The notes under the pieces were generated by a model that did no database searches, had not been told where the DNA came from, and saw only the letters and a list, made by a program, of their open reading frames with translations. The position numbers were made by a program, and so were the translations under genes. Below, piece after piece: positions 51,704 to 62,596 of a stretch of 64,000 bases of DNA (position 1 is its first letter; each line of letters begins with the position of its first letter). The DNA lies in NCBI GenBank assembly GCA_012845835.1, contig JABAKD010000007.1, positions 1,285,992 through 1,349,991 of the forward strand, in the 5' to 3' direction. This stretch comes from Undaria pinnatifida (taxonomy: Eukaryota; Sar; Phaeophyceae; Laminariales; Alariaceae).

Positions 51704-54635
51704 ATGAACAAATTATTTTACTTGCTCGCTTTCGTGGGCATTGTCTGGCGAAGCACGGCGGACGCGGGCAGTAGATCGATGAGGATCTACTTGCTTGTTC
51801 GTCAGCGTTGCCTAACGCAACGGCGACTTTGGGCGTTGTGGCGGTACCGACTCCCCCTTTTTAGTCCTGTGCGTTGGTTCACCGGTTGGGTTCCATGCGC
51901 GTCGATCACGGTCGAGTGGCCGCACAGCACTCGGGAAGTGGGGGGCAATCGTCCCCTCTTTCTTCCTTTTCGGCATTCTGTGTTGTGAGCCTTGGACTCT
52001 CGGAGGGTGGGCAGCTTGTATGGTTTCGGGGGTGTTCAGGTAGGGGTATATATATTCTGCGGGTAGAAGACCCAGGTACATACTCGGGTATCACCTTCGG
52101 GACCCCAAAGTATATATATATTGTTACCATCACAATCATCACAATAACACCCTTGCAGTCGTTATTTCTTCCTTGACATGATTTCTTGTTTCGCGATGTG
52201 TCGTTAGTTGTTTGAGATATGTTTTTATCTTGCGCACACGCATCCATATCCCGAGCGTGCGATGTCCGGCTCTTTTTTCATGATAAGATCAAAATGCTCT
52301 TACCTTGGTTTGCATCGGACGAACGACCGACTCGGGCAATCTCGAAATCAGGTCAGCCCGTTTGGTTTTTACGCCCCATGTGCGTCGCGCGCTTCGGTGA
52401 AGATCAGCATTATCCCTGTCTATGTTTTCACGCATCCAATTTGTGACTTGTCTGTTGCGCGATAGTGTAGTGTAGCCCCGGGTGGACGACGCGCGTGTGG
52501 GGCTTTTTGTTTGGTTATGATTTGATACTGTTTAGATCTTAGTTGGCCGGCCTTCGGTCCTTTTGTCGTCGAGAGCTTGGCTTGTCTTGGCTGAGGTCTT
52601 GTCTTTAGTCCAAAATACTTCATGGGGGTTTTTCTTGGGAACTTGATTTTTGGGGGGTTTTCTTGAGAAGTTGATTGGCCGAGAGCGCGGGCCTGCCCTG
52701 GCTTGGCTTGGCTTGGCCAAGACTTGACCTTGTTGGGCTCTACTTGCTTTGGCTTGGCTTTGCGCGACCAGGAGTTGAACAGCACTGACGGAGGATTTGA
52801 CCAGGACTTGACCTAGCTGGCTTAGCTTAGCTTGGCTTGAGTATAGCTCCCTTAAGGCTACTATTCGATATGTTTGCTGTAGATATTGTTGAATCCTTCG
52901 AACGATTTGTTTTTTGATGGAGGATGGGAGGGGGTGGGGGGGGTACAGCGGCAGCCGTTCGAGGGCGTGTACTGTAGGGTTGCCGCGGACCTATGCTGTA
53001 TCTCTTTGTGTCCGCGGAGGAGAAGGTTGTGCTATTTGTTCTGGGCAAATATTGGCAAGGCGAGTAAGACATGATCTGAAATACTCCCTGTCTGCAATTC
53101 GGCCATGTGCAGGGTCGTTTTCCCTGGACGCGTGCAGGTAGGGGGGGGGGGCGGTGTTCCACCTGTCCCCTTGTGTGAGGGGCGCATTTCGAGACAAACC
53201 AGTGCTTTCTCGGGCCGGCAAATGGACGGCTATCTCCTTGCGATCGGGGACAGCGTACTTGTTCAATGCGGAGGTATTAGCAGTCGCACCTTACCGTGGT
53301 GGAAGCTGTTGGTTTTCCGTTAATCTGTGGATGGGCGTTTATGTTCGGTTCGTTGACCAGTAAGGTTTGCGATGCATTTGGATAGCGCTTCTGAGTCCGT
53401 CACTGGACAAACGACTTCGTTCACGGGAAAACGGACGATGGTCGGTCGGTTTTCCATCATCACGAATGGCGTTTGTGAAATGGGCAGTGGTTCGTGCGGT
53501 TTTCCTCGAGTTTGGATGGGATTTTGGTTTCCACCTGTCCCCTTGTGTGAGGGGCGCATTTCGAGACAAACCAGTGCTTTCTCGGGCCGGCAAATGGACG
53601 GCTATCTCCTTGCGATCGGGGACAGCGTACTTGTTCAATGCGGAGGTATTAGCAGTCGCACCTTACCGTGGTGGAAGCTGTTGGTTTTCCGTTAATCTGT
53701 GGATGGGCGTTTATGTTCGGTTCGTTGACCAGTAAGGTTTGCGATGCATTTGGATAGCGCTTCTGAGTCCGTCACTGGACAAACGACTTCGTTCACGGGA
53801 AAACGGACGATGGTCGGTCGGTTTTCCATCATCACGAATGGCGTTTGTGAAATGGGCAGTGGTTCGTGCGGTTTTCCTCGAGTTTGGATGGGATTTTGGA
53901 ACTGGCGGGGGTCAGTCGGTTCAACGGGAGACATGTACATGGAGGTATGGAGGGAGGGTGAAACTGCATATGCACGTGATTCACGACAGAGACAATAAAA
54001 AATTGTTTTTACCGTCTTTGCACGTGATTGACGAAATAGAGGCTATGAAAAAGTAATTTCACTTTCTTGGTTCCTTGTTGTAGGGTGTGGAAGTATGAAG
54101 CAAGTATGCACTTTTTAGTTAGAATTGAAACCGACAACAGCAAAAAACAGAAGGACTACGCCATGTTTGTTCTTTCGCTTTTTTTTATCTCCCACAATTC
54201 TTCCGACACGTTGTCTGTACACCTACTCCTACCTGGTACACCACCTGCATCCCTCCCGCAAAACTCTGGCGTTACATCCAATAACATGGTGTCCTCAAAT
54301 ACTTTTCTGAGTCCGCAAAGCAATCAGTATGTGGACTTTTTTTTTTTTTTTTTTCTATCGTCTGCATATTGTTCGGTTACTACGCAGAGCATACTATCAT
54401 CGAGGAACTGGTGTTTTTGTGTTTGCTGTTCCTCTCATAAGTGTATTTTTGTTGCGCGGGCGAGCGAACGAGTCAAGCAAACCATCCGAGCGGTACAGAG
54501 TATGTTTTTTCTTTTGGTTTTCCCCCGAAGACACCCCCAATCTGCCCGATGAGACTCAACAAGAGCCTATACACCGGACGTGGCAGGAAATTAGGCTGGC
54601 GGAGCCTAAATCGACTTGTCTGCTGGCCGTGATCT
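51704..54635 (+). CDS. Candidate second spliced gene, N-terminal signal peptide, incomplete
   Basis: Exon chain with matching phases: 51704-51770 (ATG), 52288-52351, 53113-53137, 53180-53273, 54531-54635, then a strong gtgagt donor with no identified next exon. The first exon encodes MNKLFYLLAFVGIVWRSTAD, a good secretory signal peptide (Lys, hydrophobic core, small residues before the likely cleavage). The next exons join as TLVCIGRTTDSGNLEIRVV and GRVQGRISRQTSAF. They then give YLLAIGDSVLVQCG and a Pro/Glu-rich segment with TWQEIRLAEPKSTCLLAVI. No family recognised; GDSVLV resembles the start of BAH-type domains, which does not suit a secreted protein. Exon 4 exists in two identical copies, and using both would shift the frame. 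Some borders are weak (first donor gca|gtagat). Confidence 0.35.
53159..53899. repeat. Perfect 372-bp tandem duplication
   Basis: 53159-53530 is repeated at 53531-53899, minus the last bases, without a visible difference. Each unit contains a candidate 94-nt exon (53180-53273 and 53552-53645) with its acceptor ('tgtccccttgtgtgag') and donor ('gcggag|gtatta'). Confidence 0.9.
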
Positions 54636-56330
54636 GTGAGTCCACCTGCCTTGGCTTTGTTGAGGCTCGTTTGCTGAGCGCGGGAGTGCGTGTTTTCTCT
54701 GTGAAAATCTGCTCATGTATTATTTCTATGTGGACGGGGGGCGAGATATTTGCCTGCCGGTAGTTTTCAGCAACAAGAAGGGGCGGTTACTCCGGGACGA
54801 GTATTGAAACGACAGTAGGATAGGGGGAGGTGGAATGTAGTAGGACAGAGGAGAGCACTGCTACAGTGAGTGGTAGCTATGCACCATTTCGGAGACAGCA
54901 GTGAGGGGTTCGGGTGGGGGGGGGCGGAGGGCGAGATTGTTGTGGTAGTGGTGTTGGTGGTGTTGATCCAACAACAAATAATAATGCGAGGATTGGGGGC
55001 TTACGGGCTTGGGTAGCTTGCTCATTTCGGTATGAAGAGTAAGTTCCCTCTCTCTCGACGGCGGTATGTCGTGTACTACAAGCGACAAGGGTGGTTTTAT
55101 TCGCTATCATTCGAGACAGCGGTCAGCGAAGGTTGTATGAGGTGAGGTGGAAAAGAGGAGAAATTGGTACATGATGTTGGCTGGTACGGGGGGGAGAGAA
55201 GTTGTCGTTTTTTTGTTGGCTGAATTTACGGCGGGGTGGCGTGTCCCTGCTGCGTAACATATATAGTGCATAATATATCTATAGGTAGGTACTCAACATG
55301 TAAATGTTTTGTAGGTGCCATCATTTTTTGGTTTTTATATTTTCCTGTACCAGTGGCTGCTAGTAGAAGGGTCGCAATCGTCACCGCACGTGGTGTTGGT
55401 CTTTTTTGGTTTAGGGGTGATACAGTTTTTGTTTTGGAGAGGGGAGGGGGGGAGGGAGAGGGCTATGGCAAACGATGGTTGACGTCGTGTGTACCTTTGT
55501 GGCGTTTGCTTTGTAGTAGGCATATAATGAGTAGTTTTTGTTGGTACGGGCACGCCACCGTAAAATCTTTGGACGTTTACGTACGACACGTACGTGCTGA
55601 ATGATAGAAAAGGGCTGTCATTATACTGAAGTATAGGAGCAACTGACGCGATATCCATACGGAACGACAAGTAATTATAGTCGCCAGTTACAGTAGTTTG
55701 AATAATTCGACGGGAGGGTCGGGGTGGTTGGAGATACACAGAGAAGGCAGTAGTAATAGTAAGTACTTCTACTTTTGGACATGACATATGGAGGCGGGTG
55801 GTGCGGGGTACAAAGAGGGGAGGAGGTAAAGATACGAGTCGCTGTGGGAATCGAAACGTGGTGTTGATTATCTATGATTTTTTGTGGAGAGGACAAAACA
55901 CGACCATCCATCATGTAACATGTAATTTATATACTTCGTATTATTTTGTCGTTTTCGTCGTTCGTGTCTCTAATCGTGGCATTGGGGGAGGGTGGGGTGG
56001 CATCGCTTGCCTTCGACTACGTACAACTAACTGAATGAACAGGTAGTCATAACATTTCTTCGTTGTACGAGTGAGTGTTCGTGTTTCTCTTCGGGGTTTT
56101 GATGCATCTGACAATCAGACTTGTAGTCCATTTGTGTCGTTAAGTTATCGTACCAATCAAAACCATTCAGTCAGAGCGACCGTCCATGATCGATCCCCTT
56201 TCCATACACAGCGGCGAGGTTGTTCTTTGTGTATTCACGGCGTGTGTTTTTGCTTGCTGCTGCTGCTGCTGCCTGCGGCGTGTGTTGTTGCTTGCGGCAT
56301 GCTCCCTACAACCACGTTCAACCCATAAAA
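54636..56330. other. No supported exon
   Basis: Several frames of about 75-150 codons lack recognisable motifs. If the 51.7-kb gene is real, its next intron occupies this stretch. Confidence 0.35.
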
Positions 56331-56331
56331 A

Positions 56332-56332
<1 letters not shown>

Positions 56333-56392
<60 letters not shown>
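56333..56392. repeat. (AAT)n microsatellite, about 20 units
   Basis: Uninterrupted taa/aat trinucleotides. Poly-Asn and poly-Tyr frames over it are artefacts. Confidence 0.95.
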
Positions 56393-56395
<3 letters not shown>

Positions 56396-57000
56396 CATTC
56401 ATTGTACGTCACTCAGTTCTTCACGTCGAGTAGGTCGAAGGTCGGTTTGAGAAGAAAAAAAAACGCGCATTATTATATTTCTCAAGTATTATTGTCCACT
56501 AGATATATTTTGTCTCCTACTGTAGTATGTAGGTCGAAGCAACGGGCGATCCCACGGATTGACAAAAGCGTGGTGCCGAGCGAGCGAGGGGGCGGGCAAC
56601 GGCGCGCGGTCGACGATCGTGTTCGTCTGCTTGTACCGCCAGCCAACCTTAATAAAGAGTAAGAGACGTGTACGCGTAGGGCAATTCAGCCTTAACAGTA
56701 TTGGCGCTGCAGTACAAGTAGAGTATTGTTTAGGCGTGTAACTAAACTACAGCAGTACAGTAGGTAGTGCATTCGATCGCGTTTGTATCGTACGTAGGTG
56801 GAGCCTGAAAAAAAACTTTATACCAGGTACAAGTTATTTGCTGTCGCGTTGCCAGCCAACAGCGGTAGCGGATCACCTGTTCTTTGGGTCGTACCAGGTG
56901 CGTTGTGTACGGGGTGGATATGCATTGATGCTTTTGCCATAATATACGCGTTACGCACGCAAAGTACGTACTTGTATAATAATAGGAGACTTGATACTGA
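56393..57000. other. Spacer, nothing recognised
   Basis: Contains CCAGGTAC-type words near 56.82 and 56.90 kb and short frames only. Confidence 0.35.
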
Positions 57001-57002
57001 GT

Positions 57003-57150
57003 ATTTTATAAAAATAATTCAAGGACGTCAGCCGTGAGTTTGACGAATTTCGGGTCCATACTCATCTTCGCAAGCTGCGTTGTTGGTACTCGTAATATAT
57101 TATATGAGTGAGTTTTTTCACGTAATGGGAGGGGCCATCTTGTTTTGTAA
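57003..57150 (-). mobile_element. Family B copy with longer 5' part
   Basis: Plus strand 'tcaaggacgtcagccgtgag' then 'catcttcgcaagctgcgttg' and 'gtactcgtaatatattatat', 'gagtgagttttttcacgtaa', 'tgggaggggccat'. The downstream part matches the 21.95-22.1 kb copy, giving a unit longer than the shared end. Confidence 0.8.
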
Positions 57151-57189
57151 AAAAAAACACACATATATATACAAGTATATGGTACATGT

Positions 57190-57370
57190 TTTATAAAATA
57201 TATTTCAAGGACGTCAGCCGTGAGTTCGACGAATTTCAGGTCAATACTCATCTTTGCAAGCTGCGTTGTTGGTACTTGTAGTATAATACTATATGGGTGA
57301 GCTTTCATTAGGAGAGGTCCTATTTCTTGTTCACTATAATGGTACTTGTACCTGTTGGTATTTTTAGTTC
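57190..57370 (-). mobile_element. Family B copy, tandem to the previous one
   Basis: Plus strand 'atttcaaggacgtcagccgt', then 'tactcatctttgcaagctgc', 'gttgttggtacttgtagtat', 'gggtgagctttcattaggag' and 'tcactataatggtact'. Confidence 0.8.
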
Positions 57371-57539
57371 AGGTGTGGAATTTTGAGCTAGATCTAACAT
57401 CACAGCTATTTATAAGTTTATTACTGTAGTTTGCACTAAAGACTACTTCTCTATCATATGTATGGTAGGCGGTTTGTTTTGTTTTTTCTCCCCCCCGGCT
57501 TTAATATCGGGAGGAGTACGAATACAGAATATTATTAGT

Positions 57540-57969
57540 TATCCGAGGACCAACGCCCGAATGGGTAGGGTGGACCGTAACTGGACCAAGTCCTGCGGAA
57601 GGCCATCTCCCATGGCCAGGGGTTTTGTTAGTGGGTGAGCTTGCGCAAGTCCCACACTACCCGGAAAGATGACATTCCGGGTGGCTATCTCCACCGAAAC
57701 TGACCCTCAGGGGACAGGCCGGGTCGACATACACACGCATCCGTATACAACGGCAGCTTGCGCTGCCGGGGTTGTAACGAAGACCACTGATAGGGACAGC
57801 TTACGCTATACCTACGATGGGACCCGAAGGGTGTGCCAGCTAGCGTTGGGCTGCGAAAGCAGCTGAGTTAAATCGACACACGACGCGTATGAAAATACGT
57901 GGAAGTGTGGTGAGCTAAAGCTTTATTTTTCCTCATCCGCCAGAGAAAAAAAAAAAAAAAAAAAAAAAA
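57540..57969 (+). mobile_element. Long family C retroelement tail, 430 bp, poly(A), short target duplication
   Basis: Runs from 'cgaggaccaacgcccgaatg' to a poly(A) tract; its last 130 bp equal the 28.9-kb SINE. AGTTATC flanks it at 57533-57539 and 57969-57975. Many stem-loops are visible: ggccat..atggcc, cccgga..tccggg, cagc..gctg, gggctgcgaaagcagctg, acgcgtatg..tacgt. This looks like a SINE with a structured RNA body or the structured 3' UTR of a LINE; no protein frame is convincing. Confidence 0.8.
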
Positions 57970-58039
57970 GTTATCTTATACGGAGTATGTTACTCCTAAT
58001 ACAGCATTCGAGAATGAAAGTCGGCTACTCCCCCCCCAA

Positions 58040-59003
58040 AGAATATATATTATAAAAAATGAAAATACACTCCAGCTGTGAGATCGAAGATTTCGTCAAA
58101 ACTCATCTTCGCAAGCTGTGTGTGATACTCCGATCGCGCGCATTACGAGTTGTGTGTCCTCATTAAGGATATAGGTCGGCGACTCCCCTTACAACTACAG
58201 TGTAGCTATCAGGGTCAACAGGGTGATGTTAGTCAGTCTGCGCGCGGAAACTCTAAAACCCGTTTCTGAGGGGGACAAAATCTGACAGCTGTGGAGGGAA
58301 ATGTATCCTTTTATCAAGTGAATCTTGTAAGTCGAATAACCGGTGACGGGGGGGGGCGGAGTTTTGAAGGACGTGGGGGCCTGGTTTTGATCAAAAGCGA
58401 GCGGGTGTGGAGGGGGAGGGGGGGGAAGGGGGGGGCAATTCGTGCATGTACGTTATAATCCTTTCAAGGGGATAAATCTGACGGTTTTGGCACCAGTTTA
58501 TTATGGGGGGGGGGGGGGGGTTGGGGCGGGGGTGGGGCGTGTGGGGCAGCTCAATATGTGCGTGGAAACTATTCAATTTTTTGAGGGGATAAATGTGACG
58601 GTTTTGGAAATAATGCATCAGTTTATCATGTATATCCTGTGGTAAGTCGTACAATCAGTGAGTAGAGAGAGGGTGGAGTGTTCGAGGGGGTGGGGTTGGG
58701 ATGGGTTGGGGGGGGGGAAAGCTGGGGGTGGGGGCGGGGGGGGGAGGGGGCGGGGGGGGGCGGGGGGGGGGGGGGGGGGGGGAAGGAAGGGTTTTAGGTG
58801 AGGGGTTTGTTATACGTGTGGTGCTAGGTCTAGGCGATGGTGTGGGTGATGGGGAAGAAGGGGGCGTTCGGGGCGGGGGGGGGGGGGGGGAGCAGCGGCA
58901 TGGATGGCTCTCGAAAGATAATGAGGTGATATCCTCTGCGTAAAGTGTTTATTAATCTGGCGGATTTCGATATTTGGTGGGGCGTTTGAGTAAGGGAGAG
59001 CGA

Positions 59004-59034
<31 letters not shown>

Positions 59035-59443
59035 ATTTTTTAGCAGGTTTAGGTCACAAATAATATTCAAATACACTTCGGCTGTGAGATCAAAGATATG
59101 TAGGGGCTCGTTGTACGCGTGGTGCTAGGTCTAGGCGATCGTGCGGGTAGTTGGAAAAGAGGGGGCGTTGGAGGGGAGGGGGTCGGGGGGAAAAGGATTT
59201 GAAAACTACGTCATGGATGGTCAGAAAGATAATGACGTGATGTCAACTGCGTATAGGTGTTTATTACTCTGGCCGATTTCGATTGTGAGTGGGGCGTTTG
59301 GACAAACTAGGCGGAAGGGGGGGGGGGACGGGGGACGGGGGGGGACGGGGAGGGGGGGGGAGGGTTGGGGGGTTTTATGAACAAGAGGGGTCAGGGGAGG
59401 GGGAGGGGAGGGGGGGCGGGGGCGGGGGGCGGGACATTTCAAT
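58040..59443 (-). mobile_element. Family A copy 12, long modular copy
   Basis: Same module order as the 9.1-kb copy and highly similar to it, including 'tatgtaggggct(c/t)gtt' and 'gaaaactacgtcatggatgg'. It ends at 'gggacatttcaatatgt', where copy 13 begins. G-runs separate the modules. Confidence 0.85.
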
Positions 59444-59445
59444 AT

Positions 59446-59985
59446 GTAAAAAAAATGAAAATACACCTTAGCTGTGAGATCGAATATTTCGTCGAAACTC
59501 ATCTTTGCAAGCTGTGTGTGATACTCCGATCGCGCGTATTACGAGTTGTGTGTCCTCATTAAGGATATAGGTCGGCGACTCCCCTTGCAACTACATTGTA
59601 TATATAGCTAGCAGGGTCAACAGGGTGATGCTAGTCAATCTGTGCACGGAAACTATAAAACCCGTTTCTGAGGGGGACAAAATCTGACAGCTGTGGAGGG
59701 AAATGTATCCGTTTATCAAGTGAATTCTGTAAGTCGAATAACCGGTGAGGGGAGGGCGGAGTTTAGAAGGACGTGGGGGCCTGGTTTTGATCAAAAGCGA
59801 GCGGGGTTGGAGGGGGGGGGGCGGACGGGCGGGTAATTTGTGCGTGGAAGCTACAAATACTTTAAGGGGATAAATCTAACGGTTTTGGGGAAAAAAAAAA
59901 AAAAAAGTGCACCAGTTTATCATAAGGGGGCGGGGGTGGGGCGGGTCGAGCATCTCAATCTGTGCGTGGAAACGTTTATAATCCT
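59446..59985 (-). mobile_element. Family A copy 13
   Basis: Begins 'aaaaatgaaaatacacctta', contains 'aggatataggtcggcgactc' and 'gggtcaacagggtgatgcta', and stops in 'gtgcgtggaaacgtttataa'. It abuts copy 14 head-to-head. Confidence 0.8.
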
Positions 59986-60246
59986 TCCACAGCTGTCAGA
60001 TTCTTTCCCCCTCACAAGCGGGTTTTTAGAGATTTCCGCGCACAGACTGCTTAACATCACCCTGTTGACCCTGATAGCTATATATACACTGTAGTTGCAA
60101 GGCAAGGGGAGTCGCCGACCTATATCCTTAATGAGGACACACAACCCGTAATACGCGCGATCGGAGTGTCACACACAGCTTGCAAAGATGAGTTTTGACA
60201 AAATCTTCGATCTCAAAGCTGGAGTGTATTTTCATTTTTTATAATA
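59986..60246 (+). mobile_element. Family A copy 14, inverted relative to copy 13
   Basis: Reads 'tccacagctgtcagattctt', 'ccctgttgaccctgatagct', 'gggagtcgccgacctatatc', 'cagcttgcaaagatgagttt' to 'cattttttataatatt'. With copy 13 it forms an inverted pair with arms of about 250 bp. Confidence 0.85.
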
Positions 60247-60256
60247 TTAGGGCGAG

Positions 60257-60328
60257 TCATGATGTATGTATGTATGTATGTATGTATGTATGTATGTATG
60301 TATGTATGTATGTATGTATGTATGTATG

Positions 60329-60359
<31 letters not shown>

Positions 60360-60385
60360 GTATGCATGTATGTATGTATGTAGAC
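60257..60385. repeat. (TATG)n tetranucleotide repeat
   Basis: Long tatg/tgta run with a few TATATA interruptions. MYVC- or THIH-type frames across it are artefacts. Confidence 0.95.
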
Positions 60386-60399
60386 TATGTATGTGTGTT

Positions 60400-60515
60400 T
60401 TTTTATATATATATCCTACGGCGGATCGGGAAAAATAAAGCTTTAGCTCACCACACTTCGACGTATTTTTATACATACATACACGTCGTGTGTCGTTTTG
60501 ACTCAGTTTCTTTCG
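60400..60515 (-). mobile_element. SINE-like family C copy
   Basis: T/TA tract, 'cctacggcggatcgggaaaa', 'gctttagctcaccacacttc', 'acacgtcgtgtgtcgttttg', 'actcagtttctttcgctg'. An insertion of ATACATAC interrupts the central stem. Confidence 0.8.
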
Positions 60516-60752
60516 CTGTGCCGTCTTGGGATATCCTCGGGGTATCCCGGCGAGTTTCTTGCTGGTATCTACGATATAGACTATAGGTATGATAAGGAGA
60601 TGAATGCGAGATAATAGTACCAGGTATTATATGTGAACGGCACCAACCACCTACTACTATTAATAACTACCTGCAGTATTGTTAGTTATGTCGTACCTGG
60701 CACCACTGATGATGACGATGTGTATCGTGTGTATCATAGTCTATACCAGGTA

Positions 60753-61745
60753 TTATAAAAAAACGAAAATACACTCCAGCTGTGAGATCGAAGATTTCGT
60801 CGAAACTCATCTTTGCAAGCTGTGTGTGATACTCCGGTCGCGCGTATTACGAGTTGTGTGTCCTCATTAAGGATATAGGTCGGCGACTCCCCTTACAACT
60901 ACATTGTAGCTATCAGGGTCAACAGGGTGTTTTTAGTCAGTCTGTGCGCGGAAACCATAAAACCCGTTTCTGAGGGGGACAAAAGCTGACAGCTGTGGAG
61001 GGAAATGTATCCTTTTATCAAGCGAATGCTGTAAGTCGAATACCCGTTGAGGGGGGGGGCGGAGTTTTGAACGCCGTGGGGGCCTGGTTTTGATCAAAAG
61101 CGAGCAGGGTTGGAGATGGGGGGGGGAAAGGGGGGGGGGGGGCGGACGGGCGGGCAATTGTACGTGTAATCTATAAATCCTTTCAACAAAGAGATGAATC
61201 TGACGGTTTTGGAAAAAAATAAAATAAAAATAAAAAATAAAAAAATAAAAAAATGCACCAGTTTATCATGGGGGGGGGGGATTGGGGCGGGGGGGGGGCG
61301 TGTGGGGCGGCTCAATATGTGCGTGGAAACTAAACATTATTTTGAGGGGATAAATGTGACGGTTTTGGAAATAATGCATCAGTTTATCATGTATATCCTG
61401 GGGTAAGTCGTACAATCAGTGTGTAGAGAGAGGGCGGAGTGTTCGAGGGGGTGGGGTTGGGATGGGGTGGGGGGGTTTGGGGAGGTGGGGGGAGGGGGCG
61501 GGGGGGGGGGGGGGGGGGGGGGGGTTAGGTGAGGGGTTTGTTATACGTGTGGTGCTAGGTCTAGGCGATGGTGCGGGTGGTGGGGAAGAAGGGGGCGTTC
61601 GGGGCGGGGGGGGGGGAAGCAGCGGCATGGATGGCTCTCGAAAGATAATGAGGTGATATCCAGTGCGTGAAGTGTTTATTAATCTGGCGGATTTCGATAT
61701 TAGGTGGGGCGTTTGAGCAAGGGAGAGCGAGAAGAGGGGGGGGGG
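60753..61745 (-). mobile_element. Family A copy 15 with 13-14-bp target-site duplication
   Basis: GTCTATACCAGGTA occurs directly before (60739-60752) and after (61745-61758) the element. Plus-strand order: 'ttataaaaaaacgaaaatac' end, core, G-tract modules, and a final G-run. Since the duplication abuts a G-run (C-run on the sense strand), the sense 5' end lies inside a C-tract and the A/T-rich end is the 3' end. Confidence 0.9.
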
Positions 61746-61919
61746 TCTATACCAGGTACTATTGTTATCTGCTATAAATGTTTTGAAAAAAAACTTTTGA
61801 TTCTTGGTGACCCGAGCCCTGCGGCACTCAATATAAAACGCCTATTTCGTCAACACCGCAACACACATATGTAAAGATGTATTTCTAGAAATAAAGCATG
61901 TATGTGGTACGTCAAGGGC

Positions 61920-62400
61920 GAAAAAAAAAAAAATCCGACACCACACCCCCAAAACTTTTCTTGGGCCTCTCGGGGAGGGAGGGGGGGGGACGCCACCCAC
62001 TTTTCACTTTCCTATATAAAACAATAATTTCACTCAATTTCCTATATAAAAAATCTATATACTTGATCCTATATAACTAAGGGGGCACAGTTCACAGTTC
62101 AGGGGAGGGGTTACTGCAATCCGCGCAGCTCCGGAGATTTGACGTCATCACGGGCTGCGACGCTCTGCGTACCGCTGAAGAGACAGAGAGAGAGAGCGAG
62201 TGGTCACGATGAGCACAGTCTTCGTGACGTGGGGGGGGGGCTTTTACCGACCCCCTTCGATAAGACGGCGCCTTGGCTAGAACGCGCCTCCCCTGCGGCA
62301 AGCGAGCGGATGACCTGGAGTTAATTTGCTGCTGAGGGCACAACTTCGGTGACGGTTCAGGAATGGACGAAGGCTAGGCCAAGACGTGGACAGTAGAACC
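61920..62400. mobile_element. Family G dispersed repeat, copy 2
   Basis: Parallels 22.11-22.64 kb: 'cccaaaacttttctt' with a G-rich block, 'gatgagcacagtc', 'cccccttcgataag', 'gccttggcta' and 'aacttcggtgacggttcagg'. The shared frame shows NFGDGSGM but is broken by stops. Confidence 0.6.
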
Positions 62401-62596
62401 CAACACCCGGAAAGCTGCACCTCAAAAACATTCCACCTGTTGTCCTCTCGCCAAGTGGGACTCGCAAAAAAGTCTTATTGCTTCTTACGCCTGAAAGCGG
62501 CGTCGAAGAGAACGTCATCACCTATCTACATACATACATGTACCTGGAGCGATTATTTTGCAAGCCTGTAGAGTGGTAGAGTGCTAGAGTGCTAGA

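Noticed and set aside
56167-56450. Poly-Tyr and poly-Asn frames
   Set aside because: They come from the (AAT)n microsatellite.
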